From positions 1,674,001 to 1,738,000 of the forward strand of contig JADJQZ010000001.1 of the NCBI GenBank assembly GCA_016712465.1: a DNA stretch of 64,000 nt. Reading direction: 5' to 3'. The notes under the pieces were generated by a model. That model was not told the DNA's origin, ran no database searches, and saw only the letters and a list, made by a program, of their open reading frames with translations. The translations under genes and the position numbers were made by a program. This document shows positions 63,957-64,000 of the stretch, in pieces (position 1 is the first letter of the stretch; each line of letters begins with the position of its first letter). Source of the DNA: Candidatus Obscuribacter sp. Its GTDB lineage: Bacteria; Cyanobacteriota; Vampirovibrionia; Obscuribacterales; Obscuribacteraceae.

Positions 63957-64000
63957 GTCTCGTCTCCTTTGCTGGTGTCAGGGAGGCGGCTCGTCGCTGA

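Noticed and set aside
1..64000. CRISPR array, rRNA, integrase or phage structural genes
   Set aside because: None seen; the only mobile-element sequence recognised is the IS66 fragment.

Overview
The window reads as a chromosomal segment of a heterotrophic bacterium with a Gram-negative-type envelope and moderate-to-high GC content. Its gene style includes Sec-exported leucine-rich-repeat proteins, TadE/TadG-like pseudopilins, a quinol nitric oxide reductase, GT39/GT87-type membrane glycosyltransferases, a very large RHS protein and long coiled-coil proteins. This recalls the non-photosynthetic cyanobacterial relatives (Vampirovibrionia/Melainabacteria, Obscuribacterales). That assignment is inferred from remembered gene content; no marker gene in the window settles it. 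There is no rRNA, one tRNA (Lys, TTT), and no CRISPR array.

Layout. 1-663: 5' part of a methylmalonate-semialdehyde dehydrogenase gene, cut by the window edge. 817-10128, minus strand: a run of unusual genes. Two cytoplasmic coiled-coil proteins are followed by a 1484-residue protein (N-terminal globular part, Pro/Ala/Glu low-complexity middle, C-terminal coiled coil), a small protein with ADP-ribosyltransferase-like motifs, and an exported Q/G/N-rich protein. 10369-15508, minus strand: pyruvate dehydrogenase operon pdhA-pdhB-pdhC-lpdA, with a one-base frameshift near the end of lpdA. Lipoyl synthase lipA (15686) is divergent from it and supplies the cofactor for the E2 subunit. 16627-21570: proline dehydrogenase, an exported hypothetical, an AlkA-type DNA glycosylase and a leucine-rich-repeat protein. 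22226-26468: tRNA-Lys, a GT39-like membrane glycosyltransferase and an SGNH hydrolase.

26865-31908: a pyrimidine/beta-alanine catabolic set on the plus strand: class III aminotransferase, beta-ureidopropionase, and dihydropyrimidine dehydrogenase subunits PreT and PreA. The malonate semialdehyde made by the transaminase could be consumed by the dehydrogenase at the left edge. Dihydropyrimidinase is not in the window. 31927-42658: TPR protein, quinol-type nitric oxide reductase, DUF2339 membrane protein, trypsin-like protease, a second LRR protein, a GT87-like mannosyltransferase and a dolichyl-phosphate-glucosyltransferase-like GT2. 42667-48856: a di-haem oxidoreductase and a TadE/TadE/TadG-like pseudopilin cluster.

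48857-62344 is the accessory part. It holds an exported lectin-like protein and a 2456-residue exported RHS protein with a C39-like peptidase domain, seven approximately 105-residue repeats and a Cys-containing, AT-rich C-terminal tip. A small downstream ORF is a candidate immunity gene. There is also a truncated IS66 transposase and two near-identical Cys-rich paralogues, each damaged in a different way. A 23-base piece of the RHS core is stranded about 9 kb upstream of the RHS tip, which suggests past recombination. The right end carries a TetR regulator and a PNPOx-like flavoprotein.

The best candidates for undescribed biology are the coiled-coil/ART-like cluster (2008-10128) and the RHS locus with its tip and candidate immunity gene (51624-59291).
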